From assembly GCF_017255185.1 (NCBI RefSeq), contig NZ_JAFKCZ010000009.1, forward strand, positions 1 to 64,000: a stretch of 64,000 nucleotides of DNA, given 5' to 3'. A program made the translations under genes and the position numbers. Positions 1-12,561 of this stretch are shown here, in pieces (position 1 is the stretch's first letter; every line of letters starts with the position of its first letter). The notes below the pieces were generated by a model. That model made no database searches. It worked only from the letters and a program-made list of their open reading frames with translations, and was not told where the DNA came from. The DNA comes from Parahaliea mediterranea (GTDB lineage: Bacteria > Pseudomonadota > Gammaproteobacteria > Pseudomonadales > Halieaceae).

Positions 1-6
1 AGAAAC

Positions 7-130
7 AAGTCCGTATGGACTTACGTCGATAATCTGAAGATGGCACAACTTGGGCCAGCCTTCTAAGAAGGCTGGCTTCACAGCCCCCTTATAGGGGGCT
101 AAAAGCAAGTCTGCGTTCTTAGAACGCAGA
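7..130. repeat. cluster of consecutive perfect hairpins
   Basis: Four inverted repeats follow each other. At 7-22 there are 6 bp arms (AAGTCC/GGACTT). At 54-76 there are 11 bp perfect arms around a single base (65). At 82-100 there are 8 bp arms (AGCCCCCT/AGGGGGCT) with a 3 base loop. At 110-130 there are 10 bp perfect arms around one base (120). None is followed by a T-run typical of an intrinsic terminator. The last three are too regular to be chance. By synteny with other gammaproteobacteria this is probably the clpA-infA gap, so they may end converging transcripts or be remnants of small mobile palindromes. No gene is seen here. Confidence 0.8.
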
Positions 131-135
131 TGTTT

Positions 136-384
136 ACTCCGCCGCTTTTCGGTCGAATGAATTCGACCCTACAACGGCTGGGAAGGGTTCCTGTAGGGCG
201 GAATTCATTCCGCCGCTTTCGGTCGAATAAATTCGACCCTACAACGGCTGGGAAGGGTTCCTGTAGGGCGGAATTCATTCCGCCGCTTTTCGGTCGAATG
301 AATTCGACCCTACAACGGCTGGGAAGGGTTCCTGTAGGGCGGAATTCATTCCGCCGCTTTCGGTCGAATGAATTCGACCCTACA
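136..384. repeat. 70-71 bp tandem array of palindromic units
   Basis: Units start at about 151, 221, 292 and 362, a period of 70-71 bp, and are nearly identical. Each full unit carries a 52-53 base imperfect palindrome bounded by TGTAGGG and CCCTACA (192-243, 262-314, 333-384). The palindromes are separated by an 18-19 base spacer (ACGGCTGGGAAGGGTTCC). The first unit is truncated on its left. A related element lies at 5746-5832. The structure is that of an amplified small palindromic (MITE- or REP-like) element. An open frame of 102 codons through the array is a by-product of the repeat. Confidence 0.9.
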
Positions 385-491
385 ACGGCTGGGCTCGGGC
401 ACTGTATTCCGCCTGCAACGCGGCACGACAGAATCTAGCCCTGGCAAGCACATGGAATGCACTCCATGTAATACTGGAGTGAAGGCGCTAA

Positions 492-710
492 TCAGCGCTC
501 GCGGTAAGTGATGCGGCCCTTGGTCAGGTCGTAGGGCGTGAGCTCCACACGTACCTTGTCGCCGGTGAGGATGCGGATGTAGTTCTTGCGCATCTTGCCG
601 GAGATGTGCGCGGTGACCACGTGGCCATTTTCCAGCTGCACGCGGAAGGTGGTGTTGGGCAGGGTGTCGATCACCTCGCCTTCCATTTCAATTTGGTCTT
701 CTTTCGCCAT
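492..710 (-). CDS. infA: translation initiation factor IF-1
   Basis: This 72-residue protein is a complete IF-1, one S1-type OB-fold that binds the 30S A site with IF-2 and IF-3 during initiation. It opens [20 protein letters not shown] and ends with the usual [10 protein letters not shown] segment, matching the family's normal length. A longer frame exists upstream on the same strand, but the IF-1 start at 710 is fixed by homology. It is the last gene of the leftward group trxB-aat-bpt-infA, the conserved gammaproteobacterial order, with a 92 bp gap to bpt that leaves room for its own promoter. Confidence 0.97.
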   Translation of the reverse strand: MAKEDQIEMEGEVIDTLPNTTFRVQLENGHVVTAHISGKMRKNYIRILTGDKVRVELTPYDLTKGRITYRER

Positions 711-802
711 GCCTTGGCAGGTCCTCTGTAAAAACAGGGGCGCATTTTGCCTTAAACGGCGGGGATGTGCCATATCAATAATGCCGCAATCAGCGGCGCG
801 GG

Positions 803-1522
803 TCAGGCGTCGCCGGCGGTCGTTGTCCAGCGGTTGTTCAGGTACAGCTGCAGGGGCCGGAAGGCGGCCTTGTAGGCCATCTTGCGGCAGTCGCGGATCC
901 AGTAGCCGAGGTAGAGGTACTGCAGCCCCATTTCCCGCGCCTGTTCGATCTGCCACAGGATGGCGTAACTGCCCAGGCCGCGGTGCTCGTGGTCCGGGTC
1001 GAAGAAGGTGTAGATCGCCGACAGGCCGTCCAACATCACGTCCACCACCGCCACCGCCGCCAGGCGCTGGTGGTCGTAAAAGCGGTAGTAGCGGGTGCAG
1101 TCCCAGGCGTTGTTGAGGAAGGACTCGTATTGCTCCCGATCGGGCGGATACATATCGCCGTCGGCGTGGCGCTGCTCGATGTAGCGTTGGTACAGGAGAT
1201 AGGCCTCGTCATCGCGGATATCGCGGGTGCGCTCCACACCCAGGTCGCGATTGCGGCGGATGGCGCGCCGCTGGCTGCGGTTGGGGTGAAAGTCCGCCAC
1301 CGGGATGCGCGCCGGCACGCAGGCGTTGCAGTGACTGCAGTGGGGGCGGTACACGTGGTTGCCGCTGCGGCGAAAGCCCAGGGTCGACAGGCTGCTGTAC
1401 AGGTGCTGGTCGACCTCCTGCCGGGGGTCGATGAACAGGGTGGTCGCCTCCTGGCCCTCCAGGTAGCTGCAGCTATGGGGGTAGGTGGTGTAGACCTTGA
1501 GATCGCGCAGGGAAGACGTCAA
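803..1522 (-). CDS. bpt: aspartate/glutamate leucyltransferase (bacterial arginyltransferase family)
   Basis: This 239-residue protein is of the ATE1/Bpt family, cytoplasmic enzymes that transfer an amino acid from aminoacyl-tRNA to protein N-termini and so create N-end-rule degrons read by ClpS/ClpAP. The sequence shows the N-terminal family block with [11 protein letters not shown] and the Cys cluster CSHCNAC of the N-terminal domain, then the acetyltransferase-like C-terminal domain with YLGYWI. Bacterial members near aat are Bpt type (leucine onto Asp/Glu), so Bpt is preferred over true arginyltransferase. The start overlaps the aat stop by 4 bases (ATGA), implying translational coupling. 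Confidence 0.95.
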   Translation of the reverse strand: MTSSLRDLKVYTTYPHSCSYLEGQEATTLFIDPRQEVDQHLYSSLSTLGFRRSGNHVYRPHCSHCNACVPARIPVADFHPNRSQRRAIRRNRDLGVERTRDIRDDEAYLLYQRYIEQRHADGDMYPPDREQYESFLNNAWDCTRYYRFYDHQRLAAVAVVDVMLDGLSAIYTFFDPDHEHRGLGSYAILWQIEQAREMGLQYLYLGYWIRDCRKMAYKAAFRPLQLYLNNRWTTTAGDA

Positions 1523-2232
1523 AGCAAACCTCCACAGCGGGCCGGCGGGCGCCAGTCCATGCCCTCGGCCTCGATTGCCACAGTTTGGTCAAGCTCGCGC
1601 TCGAAGTCCAGCCGCGCAATATTGCGCGCGCCGAGCGAGTTCAGGTGCTCGCTCTCCACCTGGCAGTCGATCAGGCGAAAGCCCGCGCGACGCAGTACCC
1701 ACACCAGGGCAACCAGGGCCACCTTGGAGGCGTCGGTGACCCGGCTGAACATGGATTCACCGAAAAACACCCGCCCCAGGGCGATGCCGTAGAGCCCGCC
1801 GACCAGCTCCCCGGTGTCGCCGTAGACTTCGATGGAGTGGGCCCGGCCGCGCCGGTGTAGTTCGCAGTAGGCCTCGACCATGGCGCCGTCGATCCAGGTG
1901 CCCTCGCCGTCGCGGCGGCTGTCGCCGCAGGCCGCCATGACCTCGCGAAAACGCCGGTCGGCGGCCAGTGTGAAGCGGTCCCGGCGCAGGGTCTTGCGCA
2001 GCGAGCGCGAGACGTGGAGTTCCTCGGGGTAGAGTACCGAGCGCGGATCGGGGGACCACCACAGTACCGGCTCGGGCGCCTGGTACCAGGGAAAGATGCC
2101 GCGGCGGTAGGCGGCCTCCAGTCGCCGCGGGCTGAGGTCGCCGCCCACCGCCAGCAGGCCGTTGGGATAGTCCAGCGCCTCGGAGGTGGGCGGAAAGCCG
2201 TCGCCGCCGGACAGGCGCTGGAGCAGGGGCAT
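1519..2232 (-). CDS. aat: leucyl/phenylalanyl-tRNA--protein transferase
   Basis: This 237-residue protein is a complete Aat. The enzyme moves Leu or Phe from tRNA to proteins with N-terminal Arg or Lys, feeding them to ClpS/ClpAP. The diagnostic block [20 protein letters not shown] is near the N-terminus. The GNAT-like core carries [19 protein letters not shown] and FFGESMFSR. It overlaps bpt by 4 bases and begins 8 bases after the trxB stop, so trxB-aat-bpt is probably one transcript. Both N-end-rule transferases being adjacent is the normal arrangement in this class. Confidence 0.97.
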   Translation of the reverse strand: MPLLQRLSGGDGFPPTSEALDYPNGLLAVGGDLSPRRLEAAYRRGIFPWYQAPEPVLWWSPDPRSVLYPEELHVSRSLRKTLRRDRFTLAADRRFREVMAACGDSRRDGEGTWIDGAMVEAYCELHRRGRAHSIEVYGDTGELVGGLYGIALGRVFFGESMFSRVTDASKVALVALVWVLRRAGFRLIDCQVESEHLNSLGARNIARLDFERELDQTVAIEAEGMDWRPPARCGGLL

Positions 2233-2240
2233 GCCGGTAT

Positions 2241-3200
<960 letters not shown>

Positions 3201-3396
3201 TCAATTCCTGGTCAGTGGGTGGCACATCCTCGCCGCGCGGGGGCGGGCGCTGTCCACCGATGATTGGGTCGATTATGGTAATTTAAAGGGGCGTACCGGG
3301 CAAAGCCTAGGACGATTCTAAAAACTGAACATAAGCTTCTGAATATCTTAAAAAAGTGGCAAAATGTACTGAAACCCAGAGGATCCGCTAGCAACC

Positions 3397-5712
<2,316 letters not shown>

Positions 5713-5745
5713 GTGTGCCCCCACCGCTGTCCAACCCTGAAAAAT

Positions 5746-5832
5746 GGCCGAATGAATTCGGCCCTACAAGGTGCACGGTCCGCCCTGTAGGGCCGAGAGC
5801 CTGCCCCTCTTTTTCGGGCAGTTCATTCGGCC
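5746..5832. repeat. dispersed palindromic element (TGTAGGG/CCCTACA family)
   Basis: The element lies between ftsK and lolA. Its outer arms GGCCGAATGAA (5746-5756) and TTCATTCGGCC (5822-5832) are perfect complements. Internal CCCTACA (5762-5768) and TGTAGGG (5786-5792) form a nested stem. The GAATGAATTC and CCCTACA words are those of the tandem array at 136-384, so the two are one repeat family. It could also act as an mRNA hairpin between the two genes. Confidence 0.8.
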
Positions 5833-5889
5833 AACCGCAGGCGCAACGAACCCGCCGAAAATAACCCGCCACAACCGGAAAACGACGCT

Positions 5890-6513
5890 ATGATCCGCCG
5901 CCACCTCTGCCTCGCACTCCTTTGCGCCCTCGTATCGGCCCTGCCAGCCCGGGCCGATGACGCCGGCCTATTGCTCGATCGCCTGTCCACCCTGGAAACC
6001 CTGCAGGGCGCCTTCATCCAGCGACAGTACCCCGAGGGCAGCGATCAAGCCCTTACCACCCGCGGCCATTTCAAACTGTTGCGGCCGGGCTATTTCGCCT
6101 GGGAAATCGAATCCCCCGACAGCCAGCTCATACTGGCCACCCCCGAGTACCTGTGGCACCACGACCGCGACCTGGAAACCGTCACCCGCCGGCCGGTGGC
6201 GAGCGGCGCCATGAGCCCCCTGCAGGTATTGGGGGGCGACGAGTCGGCCCTGCGCGAGGGCTACCGGGTGGAGGCGCTTGAGGGGGAGGATGAGGGCGAC
6301 TTCCGCCTCACGCCCGCGGCGGCGGAGGCCGGTTTCCGCTCCCTGGTGGTGCGCTTCGAGGGCGTGGATATCAAGGGCCTCGGCATCGTCGACAACCTGG
6401 GGCAGCGCGTGGAAGTGGGTTTCGCCGAGGTGCGCCGCAACGCGCCGCTGGCGCCGCGGGATTTTGGCTTTTCACCCCCGGCCGGGGCCGACCTGTTTTA
6501 TTACGACCAGTGA
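5890..6513 (+). CDS. lolA: outer membrane lipoprotein carrier protein LolA
   Basis: This 207-residue periplasmic chaperone takes lipoproteins released by LolCDE and hands them to LolB. It has a cleavable signal peptide (about 1-22, ending ALPARAD) and the family block LQGAFIQRQYPEGSDQ. The conserved RPGYFAWEIESPD and YLWHHDRDLETV segments follow. The length is normal. It follows ftsK, with a repeat element in the 177 bp gap. In related genomes rarA comes directly next, whereas here two leftward genes intervene. Confidence 0.94.
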   Translation: MIRRHLCLALLCALVSALPARADDAGLLLDRLSTLETLQGAFIQRQYPEGSDQALTTRGHFKLLRPGYFAWEIESPDSQLILATPEYLWHHDRDLETVTRRPVASGAMSPLQVLGGDESALREGYRVEALEGEDEGDFRLTPAAAEAGFRSLVVRFEGVDIKGLGIVDNLGQRVEVGFAEVRRNAPLAPRDFGFSPPAGADLFYYDQ

Positions 6514-6523
6514 GCCGCGGGCT

Positions 6524-7270
6524 TCATCCCAGCCAGGCCGCCACGACGATCGCGAACAGGGTCGATAGCAGCGTTCCCACCAGCAGGTACTCCGCGAATA
6601 TCGGGTCCTGGAGTTTGTTGAAGCGCACCAAGCCCTTGGCGGCGATGATAAAACCCAGTGCGCTCCAGTCGCCGGCATAGGCAATCACCGCGAACATCAA
6701 CCAGCGTTCCAGGATGCCGATTACCCGTCCGGCGTTGAATTCCCGGGTGTCGGTTTCCGCTTGGCTGTCGGTGTCACCGGGGGGCCTTCGCGGCACCAGG
6801 CCGCAGGCGCCGAGCACCACCCGCATGGCGATATTGGCCTCGTTGGCCAGCACCAGCACGGCGAGCAGGGGAGAGAGGATCCGGGCGCTCTCCCAGCGCT
6901 CCGCGCCGACCATCAACGCACCGAGCCCGTCCGCGAGGTCGCCGGTGCGCAGTGCAGCGTCGCTAAAGGCAAGTTCGCCCACCAGTGGCTGCAGCAGCGC
7001 GGGCGTCACCGCCAGCCCGAACAGGGATAGCAGGCGCCACCAGAGCGGGGAAACCCAGCGTTCCGCGATGCCGCCGGGAAGGGTGAACAGCGCGATCGCG
7101 GCGATCGCGGGCAGCGCGGCGCCGGACAGGCCGAAACCCAGGGCGACCAGCAGTATCTGGCTTGCCCCCAGTGCCATCGAGAATCCGAGGGACACGGGGC
7201 CGTCCTGCCGCAGTAGCGCCAGGCGGGTGATCAACAGCAGGCTGAGATAGGTTTGGTATTCAATGTCCAT
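6524..7270 (-). CDS. multi-pass membrane protein, DUF3307-like, partner of SatD-like gene
   Basis: This 248-residue protein has about six hydrophobic segments. Its C-terminus (GFIIAAKGLVRFNKLQDPIF, then EYLLVGTLLS) resembles, from memory, the end of DUF3307 proteins found next to SatD genes. The function is unknown. Its start overlaps the end of the SatD-like gene by 11 bases, so the two are translationally coupled and presumably act together at the inner membrane. The pair lies opposite to the flanking housekeeping genes lolA and rarA and splits a normally adjacent couple, suggesting insertion. The membrane topology is clear; the family name is less certain. Confidence 0.65.
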   Translation of the reverse strand: MDIEYQTYLSLLLITRLALLRQDGPVSLGFSMALGASQILLVALGFGLSGAALPAIAAIALFTLPGGIAERWVSPLWWRLLSLFGLAVTPALLQPLVGELAFSDAALRTGDLADGLGALMVGAERWESARILSPLLAVLVLANEANIAMRVVLGACGLVPRRPPGDTDSQAETDTREFNAGRVIGILERWLMFAVIAYAGDWSALGFIIAAKGLVRFNKLQDPIFAEYLLVGTLLSTLFAIVVAAWLG

Positions 7271-7895
7271 GCGCTTGTTGCAGGGCCCCGTTCATTCGCG
7301 CAGTGATTGCGCGCAGTACATGCGCGATCGTTGCGAGCATGCCGTCATTGATGTTTTTGTACACGGCGACTTTACTGATATCCAGGTCTTTTGCGATCTC
7401 CTCGACCGGCCTGTCGCCCAGGTAGTCGCGAAACACGCGGAACCGGGTGCCGCGCCACCGCGTCTGCGCATCCGACAGCAGTAACAGCGTCGGGTTGATC
7501 AGGTCGCCGTCTTCCAGGCCCGCCACCCTGAGGAGGCCCCCTTCGTCCTTGAGGGCTTCCACGGCGTCGCGGGCGAGGTGAAACGCGGGGCCGTCCATGC
7601 CCAGCGCGGCCTGGGGGTTGATGTCGGTGACGATGTCGCCCAACCCCAGGCCAAAGCGCACTTGCACCGGGTGTACCGCGGCCTGGAGGCAGGTAATGAC
7701 TGTCCAGAGGTCGTCGGCGCGCGCAAACAGCGCCTGGAATTCGTCGCCCAGCGTCAGGGTGAGGGGCGACAACAGGGAGTCGGCGAATCGTCGGTTCAGG
7801 TCGTCAAACAGCGCGTTGAGCGAGCGCTGCAGCGCGCCGCGTTCCTCGACCCCCCGCGAGTCGACGATATCGCCAATCAAAGCCAGTGAGTACAT
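7260..7895 (-). CDS. SatD-like protein with C-terminal helix-turn-helix
   Basis: This 211-residue protein resembles the SatD family. The N-terminal half reads like a palm/cyclase-type fold: GDIVDSR with D9, LGDEFQALF with D51, then RFGLGLGDI and GPAFHLARD. The order and the 42-residue D-to-D spacing recall class III nucleotidyl cyclases, but the usual Asn/Arg catalytic pair is not conserved (H106, and R109 out of place). The C-terminal part (VEEIAKDLDISKVAVYKNI) is a helix-turn-helix. It may therefore regulate its own divergent promoter, where three related palindromes lie. It is coupled to the following membrane gene. Biochemical function is unknown. Confidence 0.7.
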   Translation of the reverse strand: MYSLALIGDIVDSRGVEERGALQRSLNALFDDLNRRFADSLLSPLTLTLGDEFQALFARADDLWTVITCLQAAVHPVQVRFGLGLGDIVTDINPQAALGMDGPAFHLARDAVEALKDEGGLLRVAGLEDGDLINPTLLLLSDAQTRWRGTRFRVFRDYLGDRPVEEIAKDLDISKVAVYKNINDGMLATIAHVLRAITARMNGALQQAHGH

Positions 7896-7932
7896 CGCAT
7901 CATTCCCCAGCCGTAGCCGTGCATGCTATATT

Positions 7933-8026
7933 TAACCATTATGGGTAAAAAACAAGACGGCTAACTGTTTTAGTTAAATTTATAAACCAGATACGTTTAA
8001 ATGTCAAAAACTAACCAAATCGGTTA
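7933..8026. promoter_or_regulatory. three TAACY-N5-RGKTA palindromes in an AT-rich divergent promoter region
   Basis: Three 15-base inverted repeats share one design: TAACC-ATTAT-GGGTA (7933-7947), TAACT-GTTTT-AGTTA (7962-7976) and TAACC-AAATC-GGTTA (8012-8026). The last ends 6 bases before the rarA GTG. The 137 bp gap is unusually AT-rich for this window. Operators for the HTH of the SatD-like protein, controlling itself and perhaps rarA, are the simplest reading, but this is inference. Confidence 0.55.
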
Positions 8027-8032
8027 TATGTT

Positions 8033-9361
8033 GTGACCAACGACCTGTTTGCCGACCGGCAGGCGGCGGGCTACCAGCCCCTGGCGGCGCGCCTGCGCCC
8101 CGGTGACCTGGCGGGCTACGCCGGGCAGGCGCACATCCTGGGCCCCGGCAAGCCCCTGCGCCAGGCCATCGACCGGCGGCAGCTGCACTCCATGGTGTTC
8201 TGGGGACCGCCCGGGGTGGGCAAGACCACCCTGGCGCGTATTGTCGCCGCCAATGCCGACGCCGACTTCCTGCAGATTTCGGCGGTGCTCTCCGGGGTGA
8301 AGGAAATTCGCGAGGCCATCGCCCGCGCGAAGCAGAACCGGACGGGCGGGCGAGACACGGTGTTGTTCGTGGACGAGGTGCACCGCTTCAACAAGTCCCA
8401 GCAGGACGCCTTTTTGCCCCATGTGGAGGACGGCACCCTGATCTTTATCGGCGCCACCACCGAGAACCCGTCCTTCGAACTCAACAACGCGCTGCTGTCC
8501 CGGGCCCGGGTCTACAAGTTGCGGGCGCTGGAACCGGAGGACCTGGAAGGCGTGTTGGAGCGGGGGCTTGAAGCGCTGGAGCCGGCGGTGGCGGCGGACC
8601 CCGAGTGCCTCGAACTGATCGCGCGCCAGGCCGACGGCGACGCCCGCCGCGCCCTCAACCTGCTGGAGCTGGCGGCCGACCTGGCGGTGGAGGAGGGCGG
8701 GGCGCGGCGCATTACCCGGGAAACCCTGGAGGAAGTGCTCCAGGCTTCCCTGCGCCGCTTCGACAAGGGCGGCGATTTGTTCTACGACCAGATCAGCGCC
8801 CTGCACAAGGCGGTGCGCGGCAGCGCGCCGGACGCCGCCCTGTACTGGTTCTGCCGCATGCTCGACGGCGGTTGCGACCCGCTGTACATCGCCCGCCGCG
8901 TGGTGCGCATGGCCAGTGAGGATATCGGCAACGCCGACCCCCGGGCGCTCACCTTGTGCCTGGATGCCTGGCAGGTGCAGGAACGCCTGGGCAGCCCCGA
9001 GGGCGAACTCGCCCTGGCCCAGGCCATCACCTACCTCGCCAGCGCACCCAAGAGCAACGCGGTGTACAGCGCCTACAAGGCGGCCCGCGCCGACGTGGAG
9101 GGGAGCCCCAGCTACGAGGTGCCCCTGCACCTGCGCAACGCGCCCACCGCGCTGATGAAGGCCGAGGGCTACGGCAGCGAATACCGCTACGCCCACGACG
9201 AGCCCGACGCCTATGCCGCCGGCGAGAACTACTTCCCCGAGCCCCTGCGCGAGCGCCGGTACTACCAGCCGGTGGACCGCGGGCTGGAACAGCGCATCCG
9301 CGCCAAGCTGGAGGCTCTGCGCGAGCGGGACAAAACCAGTACAATACGCCGCTACGACTGA
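8033..9361 (+). CDS. rarA: replication-associated recombination protein RarA (MgsA)
   Basis: This 442-residue AAA+ ATPase acts at stalled replication forks. The sequence carries Walker A (GPPGVGKTT), Walker B ([16 protein letters not shown]), sensor 1 ([12 protein letters not shown]) and the C-terminal tetramerisation region ([29 protein letters not shown]). The C-terminus has the family's YFPE segment. The start is GTG at 8033. No strong Shine-Dalgarno precedes it, but residues from the second codon on match the family. It heads a rightward group with crcB, serS and cysG. Confidence 0.95.
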   Translation: MTNDLFADRQAAGYQPLAARLRPGDLAGYAGQAHILGPGKPLRQAIDRRQLHSMVFWGPPGVGKTTLARIVAANADADFLQISAVLSGVKEIREAIARAKQNRTGGRDTVLFVDEVHRFNKSQQDAFLPHVEDGTLIFIGATTENPSFELNNALLSRARVYKLRALEPEDLEGVLERGLEALEPAVAADPECLELIARQADGDARRALNLLELAADLAVEEGGARRITRETLEEVLQASLRRFDKGGDLFYDQISALHKAVRGSAPDAALYWFCRMLDGGCDPLYIARRVVRMASEDIGNADPRALTLCLDAWQVQERLGSPEGELALAQAITYLASAPKSNAVYSAYKAARADVEGSPSYEVPLHLRNAPTALMKAEGYGSEYRYAHDEPDAYAAGENYFPEPLRERRYYQPVDRGLEQRIRAKLEALRERDKTSTIRRYD

Positions 9362-9379
9362 GAGCGGGCGCGTGGCTTC

Positions 9380-9763
9380 ATGAAGTTCATCCTCTTCGTC
9401 GCCCTGGGGGGCGCCTCGGGCGCGGTGACGCGGTATTTGCTGTCGAGTTGGGCGCACAGCCTGTGGGAAGGGCGCTGGCCGCTGGGTACCCTGATGGTCA
9501 ATGTGCTGGGCTCCTTTTGCATCGGCATCATCTTCGTGCTGATCGAGCGCCAGCACATCCACGCCGACTGGCGCGGCGTGCTGATGGTGGGGTTCCTGGG
9601 GGCCTTCACCACCTTCTCCACCTTTTCGCTGGAAGCGATCACGCTGCTGGAGGCGGGGGAGAGCGCGCACGCGCTCGGCTACATGCTGGTCAGCGTGGTC
9701 AGCTGCGTGGCGGCGGCGGGCTCCGCCATCTACCTGACGCGCATGGTCAGCGCGTCGCTTTAA
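9380..9763 (+). CDS. crcB: fluoride ion exporter CrcB (Fluc)
   Basis: This 127-residue, four-helix inner membrane protein forms dual-topology dimers that let fluoride leave the cell. The family signatures GGASGAVTRYLL, the pore-lining Asn in GTLMVNVLGSF and the GFLGAFTTFSTFS segment with its Phe and Thr/Ser residues are present. The length is typical. It sits 18 bases after rarA and 24 before serS, as in pseudomonads. No fluoride riboswitch is apparent in the short upstream gap. Confidence 0.95.
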   Translation: MKFILFVALGGASGAVTRYLLSSWAHSLWEGRWPLGTLMVNVLGSFCIGIIFVLIERQHIHADWRGVLMVGFLGAFTTFSTFSLEAITLLEAGESAHALGYMLVSVVSCVAAAGSAIYLTRMVSASL

Positions 9764-11092
<1,329 letters not shown>

Positions 11093-11097
11093 AAAAG

Positions 11098-12501
11098 GTG
11101 GACTACCTGCCGGTCTGCCTGCGCCTGCAGGACGCACCGATGCTGCTGGTGGGGGGCGGCACGGTGGGCACGCGCAAGGCCCGCCTGTTGCTGCGCTCAG
11201 GCGCCCGCCTCACCGTGGTGGCCCCGGCGATCACCGCCGAGCTGGAGCAGTTGCTGGCAGAGCACAGTGGCCAGTGGCGGCGGGCGGCGTATACCGGCGG
11301 CGATCTCGACGGCCAGACCCTGGTGGTGGCGGCGACCCCCGACGCGGCGGTCAACGCCGGGGTGCACCGCGACGCGGTGGCCCGCGGCCTGCCGGTCAAT
11401 GTGGTGGATACTCCCGCCCTGTGCAGTTTCATCTTTCCCGCGGTGATCGACCGCAACCCCCTGTTGATCGCGGTGAGCAGTTCCGGCACCAGCCCGGTAC
11501 TGGCGCGCCTGGTGCGGCGCAAGGTGGAGGCCATGCTGCCCGCCGCCTATGGCCGGCTGGCGGCCTTTGCCGGGCGCTGGCGCGAGCGGGTCAAAACCGC
11601 GCTGCCCAACGACACTGCCCGGCGCCTGTTCTGGGAACAGGCGGTGGAGGGCGCCATCGGCGAGCAGGTACTGGCCGGGCGCGAGGCGGAAGCCGAGCAG
11701 CGCATGCGCGAGCGCCTGCGCGACGGCGCGGCTGGCCACCGCGGTGAGGTCTACCTGGTGGGCGCCGGCCCCGGCGACCCGGACCTGATGACCTTCAAGG
11801 CCCTGCGTTTGTTGCAGAGCGCCGACGTGGTGCTCTACGACCGCCTGGTGGCCCCGGCCATTGTCGATATGGCCCGGCGGGACGCGGAGCGGATTTACGT
11901 GGGCAAGGCGCGCTCCGATCACGCGGTGCCCCAGCAGGCCATCAACGAACAATTACTGACACTGGCACAGGCGGGCAAGCGGGTGGTGCGGCTGAAGGGC
12001 GGCGACCCCTTCATCTTCGGCCGTGGCGGCGAGGAGATCGCCCTGCTGGCGCAGCACGGCATACCTTTCCAGGTGGTGCCGGGCATCACCGCCGCCAGCG
12101 GCGCCGCCTGCTATGCCGGCATTCCACTCACCCACCGGGATCACGCCCAGTCGGTGCGCTTCGTGGCCGGCTATCTCAAGGGCGACCGGGTGGAGCACGA
12201 CTGGCGCCAGTTCACCAGCACCACCGAGACCCTGGTGTTCTACATGGGCCTGATGGGCCTGCCGGTGATCTGCCGCGAGTTGCAAGCGGTGGGGCGAGCG
12301 CCCGACACGCCCGTGGCATTGGTGGAGCGAGGCACCACCGAGGACCAGCGGGTGCTGGTGGGAACCCTGGCGAGCATCGAAGGGATAGTGGCGCGGGAAC
12401 AGCCCCGCGCGCCAACCCTGATCATCGTTGGCGACGTGGTGCGCCTGCACCGGGAACTGGCCTGGTTCGGTGAAGGGAAAAAGGGGTCAGAGCCCTTTTA
12501 A
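11098..12501 (+). CDS. cysG: siroheme synthase CysG (trifunctional)
   Basis: This 467-residue fusion makes siroheme from uroporphyrinogen III. The N-terminal part (about 1-210) is the precorrin-2 dehydrogenase/ferrochelatase, with [20 protein letters not shown]. The C-terminal part (about 215-460) is the SAM uroporphyrinogen methyltransferase, with [33 protein letters not shown] and the VPGITAASG block. The start is GTG at 11098. The last seven residues (KKGSEPF) and the stop codon are encoded by the left arm of a dispersed repeat, so the natural C-terminus has been replaced by repeat sequence. Siroheme serves sulfite and nitrite reductases. Confidence 0.96.
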   Translation: MDYLPVCLRLQDAPMLLVGGGTVGTRKARLLLRSGARLTVVAPAITAELEQLLAEHSGQWRRAAYTGGDLDGQTLVVAATPDAAVNAGVHRDAVARGLPVNVVDTPALCSFIFPAVIDRNPLLIAVSSSGTSPVLARLVRRKVEAMLPAAYGRLAAFAGRWRERVKTALPNDTARRLFWEQAVEGAIGEQVLAGREAEAEQRMRERLRDGAAGHRGEVYLVGAGPGDPDLMTFKALRLLQSADVVLYDRLVAPAIVDMARRDAERIYVGKARSDHAVPQQAINEQLLTLAQAGKRVVRLKGGDPFIFGRGGEEIALLAQHGIPFQVVPGITAASGAACYAGIPLTHRDHAQSVRFVAGYLKGDRVEHDWRQFTSTTETLVFYMGLMGLPVICRELQAVGRAPDTPVALVERGTTEDQRVLVGTLASIEGIVAREQPRAPTLIIVGDVVRLHRELAWFGEGKKGSEPF

Positions 12502-12524
12502 TAAAAGGGCTCTGACCCCTTTTT
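12478..12524. repeat. 22 bp perfect inverted repeat (GGGGTCAGAGCCC family), terminator-like
   Basis: The left arm 12478-12499 and right arm 12503-12524 are perfectly complementary, with loop AAT. The stem is flanked by A-runs and T-runs, so it is a strong bidirectional intrinsic terminator between cysG (rightward) and prc (leftward). The cysG stop TAA is at 12499-12501, inside it. Single arms of the same sequence occur at 27734-27755 and three times in 32717-32809. It therefore belongs to a mobile palindromic repeat family, of the kind often tied to REP-associated tyrosine transposases; that link is recalled and no transposase is visible here. Confidence 0.9.
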
Positions 12525-12561
12525 CCCCTTTTTGATTGCGGGACCCATTTAGCGGGGCTGG

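Noticed and set aside
136-384. CRISPR-like appearance of regular repeats
   Set aside because: Both the 52 base palindrome and the 18-19 base spacer are conserved between units, so spacers are not unique and no cas gene is present.
130-438. 102-codon frame through the tandem array
   Set aside because: The peptide is just the repeat translated; no ribosome site and no family features.
7260-7895. Calling the SatD-like gene an active nucleotidyl cyclase
   Set aside because: Metal Asp motifs fit, but the Asn/Arg catalytic pair is displaced, so activity cannot be claimed.
8024-9670. 548-codon leftward frame opposite rarA
   Set aside because: Antisense shadow; rarA motifs on the other strand are complete.
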